From an uncultured Prevotella sp. (GTDB lineage: Bacteria > Bacteroidota > Bacteroidia > Bacteroidales > Bacteroidaceae), in contig CAMIVY010000031.1 of NCBI GenBank assembly GCA_946402275.1, positions 1 through 33,424 of the forward strand: DNA of 33,424 nt, given 5' to 3'. Both the position numbers and the translations under genes were made by a program. Below are positions 32,801 to 33,424 of this stretch, in pieces. Below the pieces are notes generated by a model that searched no databases, had not been told where the DNA came from, and was given only the letters and a program-made list of their open reading frames with translations. Within the stretch, counting starts at the first letter, position 1. Every line of letters begins with the position of its first letter.

Positions 32801-33337
32801 TTATTTGCACATTCCAAGATACTGGAACTTGAAATTCTTTCCCTTAGCAGAAGGGAACTGACTGCGACTGTCAACGCGCTGGCTCAGGTGATCCACTATC
32901 CTATTGTAGCAATCCTGTCCTGAGACAGCCTTACAACGAGCCACAAAGTGAGTGTCGCGATATTGGAACTTTCCCGTTCCTGGCACTTGCAGCACGCGTT
33001 TGAAGTCAATCGCTCCCTCGTACCATCCTTCACGTTCCTCCGTCAGTCTTGTCAACGTGCTAGGCATGGGTTTCCCCATTGGATCTGCTCCATGGACAGC
33101 CTTTTTCTCCTTGAAATCCTGCATGGTAGCCGCCTCCGTCTTGATAATGATAAAATAAACGCGAGGACGAGTCTTGTAACGCTTGGGGTAGAACACATCG
33201 CTAGCGGCATAATCCCTAATATCCTGTTCCAGGACAGGATTCATACCTATTTCATCAATTCCAGCTAAGAATGCGATGGCATCATCCACATTATTAACAA
33301 GAATCTCTCTATCGAAATACCTTAAATATAAATTCAT
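32801..33337 (-). CDS. Uncharacterised protein upstream of ssb (178 aa)
   Basis: Not recognised. I start it at ATG 33337 (MNLYLRYFDREILVNNVDDA); the longer open frame reaches into the tRNA gene and must be wrong. It is soluble, with a mixed alpha/beta pattern, a FIIIKTEA strand and a basic C-terminal half (SRSQFPSAKGKNFKFQYLG). ssb starts 37 bases after it on the same strand, so they may share a transcript. Confidence 0.7.
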   Translation of the reverse strand: MNLYLRYFDREILVNNVDDAIAFLAGIDEIGMNPVLEQDIRDYAASDVFYPKRYKTRPRVYFIIIKTEAATMQDFKEKKAVHGADPMGKPMPSTLTRLTEEREGWYEGAIDFKRVLQVPGTGKFQYRDTHFVARCKAVSGQDCYNRIVDHLSQRVDSRSQFPSAKGKNFKFQYLGMCK

Positions 33338-33373
33338 TTTAGAATGGTTGTTTTTCCAAAAAACTTGAAGAAG

Positions 33374-33424
33374 AGCGGAAAACGGGACTCGGACCCGCGA
33401 CCCCAACCTTGGCAAGGTTGTGCT
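33374..33424 (-). tRNA. tRNA-Gly (GCC), 3' part, cut by window edge
   Basis: The minus strand shows the anticodon stem CAACC/GGTTG with loop TTGCCAA (anticodon GCC). The T arm GCGGG-TCCGAGT-CCCGT, the acceptor 3' strand TTTCCGC and discriminator T follow. CCA is not encoded. The D arm and the 5' end lie outside the window. Confidence 0.93.

Noticed and set aside
32764..32874. N-terminal extension of SSB
   Set aside because: It overlaps the upstream gene and contains no SSB sequence; MNKVMLIGNV at 32763 is the normal start.
33338..33415. N-terminal extension of the gene upstream of ssb
   Set aside because: It is a translation of the 3' end of tRNA-Gly.

Overview
The window looks like a chromosomal segment of a Bacteroidales bacterium, most probably Prevotella or a close relative. 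The grounds are Bacteroidetes-type promoters (TTTG, about 20 bases, TAnnTTTG), a complete-looking Na+-NQR operon, a six-domain ribosomal protein S1, fimbrillin-type lipoproteins, an ssb-gldE pair, a clostripain-family lipoprotein and a TPR/histidine-kinase/DUF5113-like sensor. The assignment rests on gene families and style; no database search was possible.

Layout. Positions 1-4907 (minus) hold nqrABCDEF, the Na+-pumping NADH:quinone oxidoreductase, with nqrF cut by the left edge. A divergent gene (5073-9536) encodes a TamB-like protein. Next is rpsA (9828-11606) with a structured leader and a clear terminator. Positions 11943-15475 carry a tandem duplication of [short KPS-EVVELK peptide + fimbrillin-like lipoprotein], ending in an elaborate stem-loop. 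A RelE/ParE-type toxin-antitoxin pair (15706-16261) follows, framed by near-identical direct repeats that each contain a terminator. A five-copy 42-bp tandem array (16522-16713) precedes a probable DUF6261-type protein with a Gly/Asn/Thr-rich tail. On the minus strand, 17748-22473 encodes a small membrane protein, a response regulator and a 1090-residue sensor kinase. Positions 22494-24390 (minus) carry eda, a tiny DUF4177-type gene and kdgK. Divergent from these are a LacI regulator, uxaA, an NhaC-family transporter and a small unknown protein. The right end has a GH25 lysozyme, a C11 peptidase lipoprotein, gldE, ssb, an unknown gene and a truncated tRNA-Gly(GCC).

How genes work together. 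uxaA, kdgK and eda form the lower hexuronate (altronate to KDG to KDPG to pyruvate plus glyceraldehyde-3-phosphate) route. Two back-to-back promoters and a candidate operator lie between kdgK and the LacI gene. The NQR complex makes a sodium gradient that the NhaC-family carrier could use.

Most unusual feature. At least five copies of a mosaic element recur. It has two adjacent hairpins, roughly GCGCT-[CGxC..GxCG]-[CTTyG..CrAAG], flanked by short 7-bp tandem repeats. Stems are kept while their sequence changes. Copies sit between genes and also inside genes: at the TamB stop codon, in the N-terminus and the middle of the sensor kinase, and in both orientations. Related 7-bp tracts precede genes whose only sensible start codon is TTG. 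This family is the best candidate here for an undescribed system.
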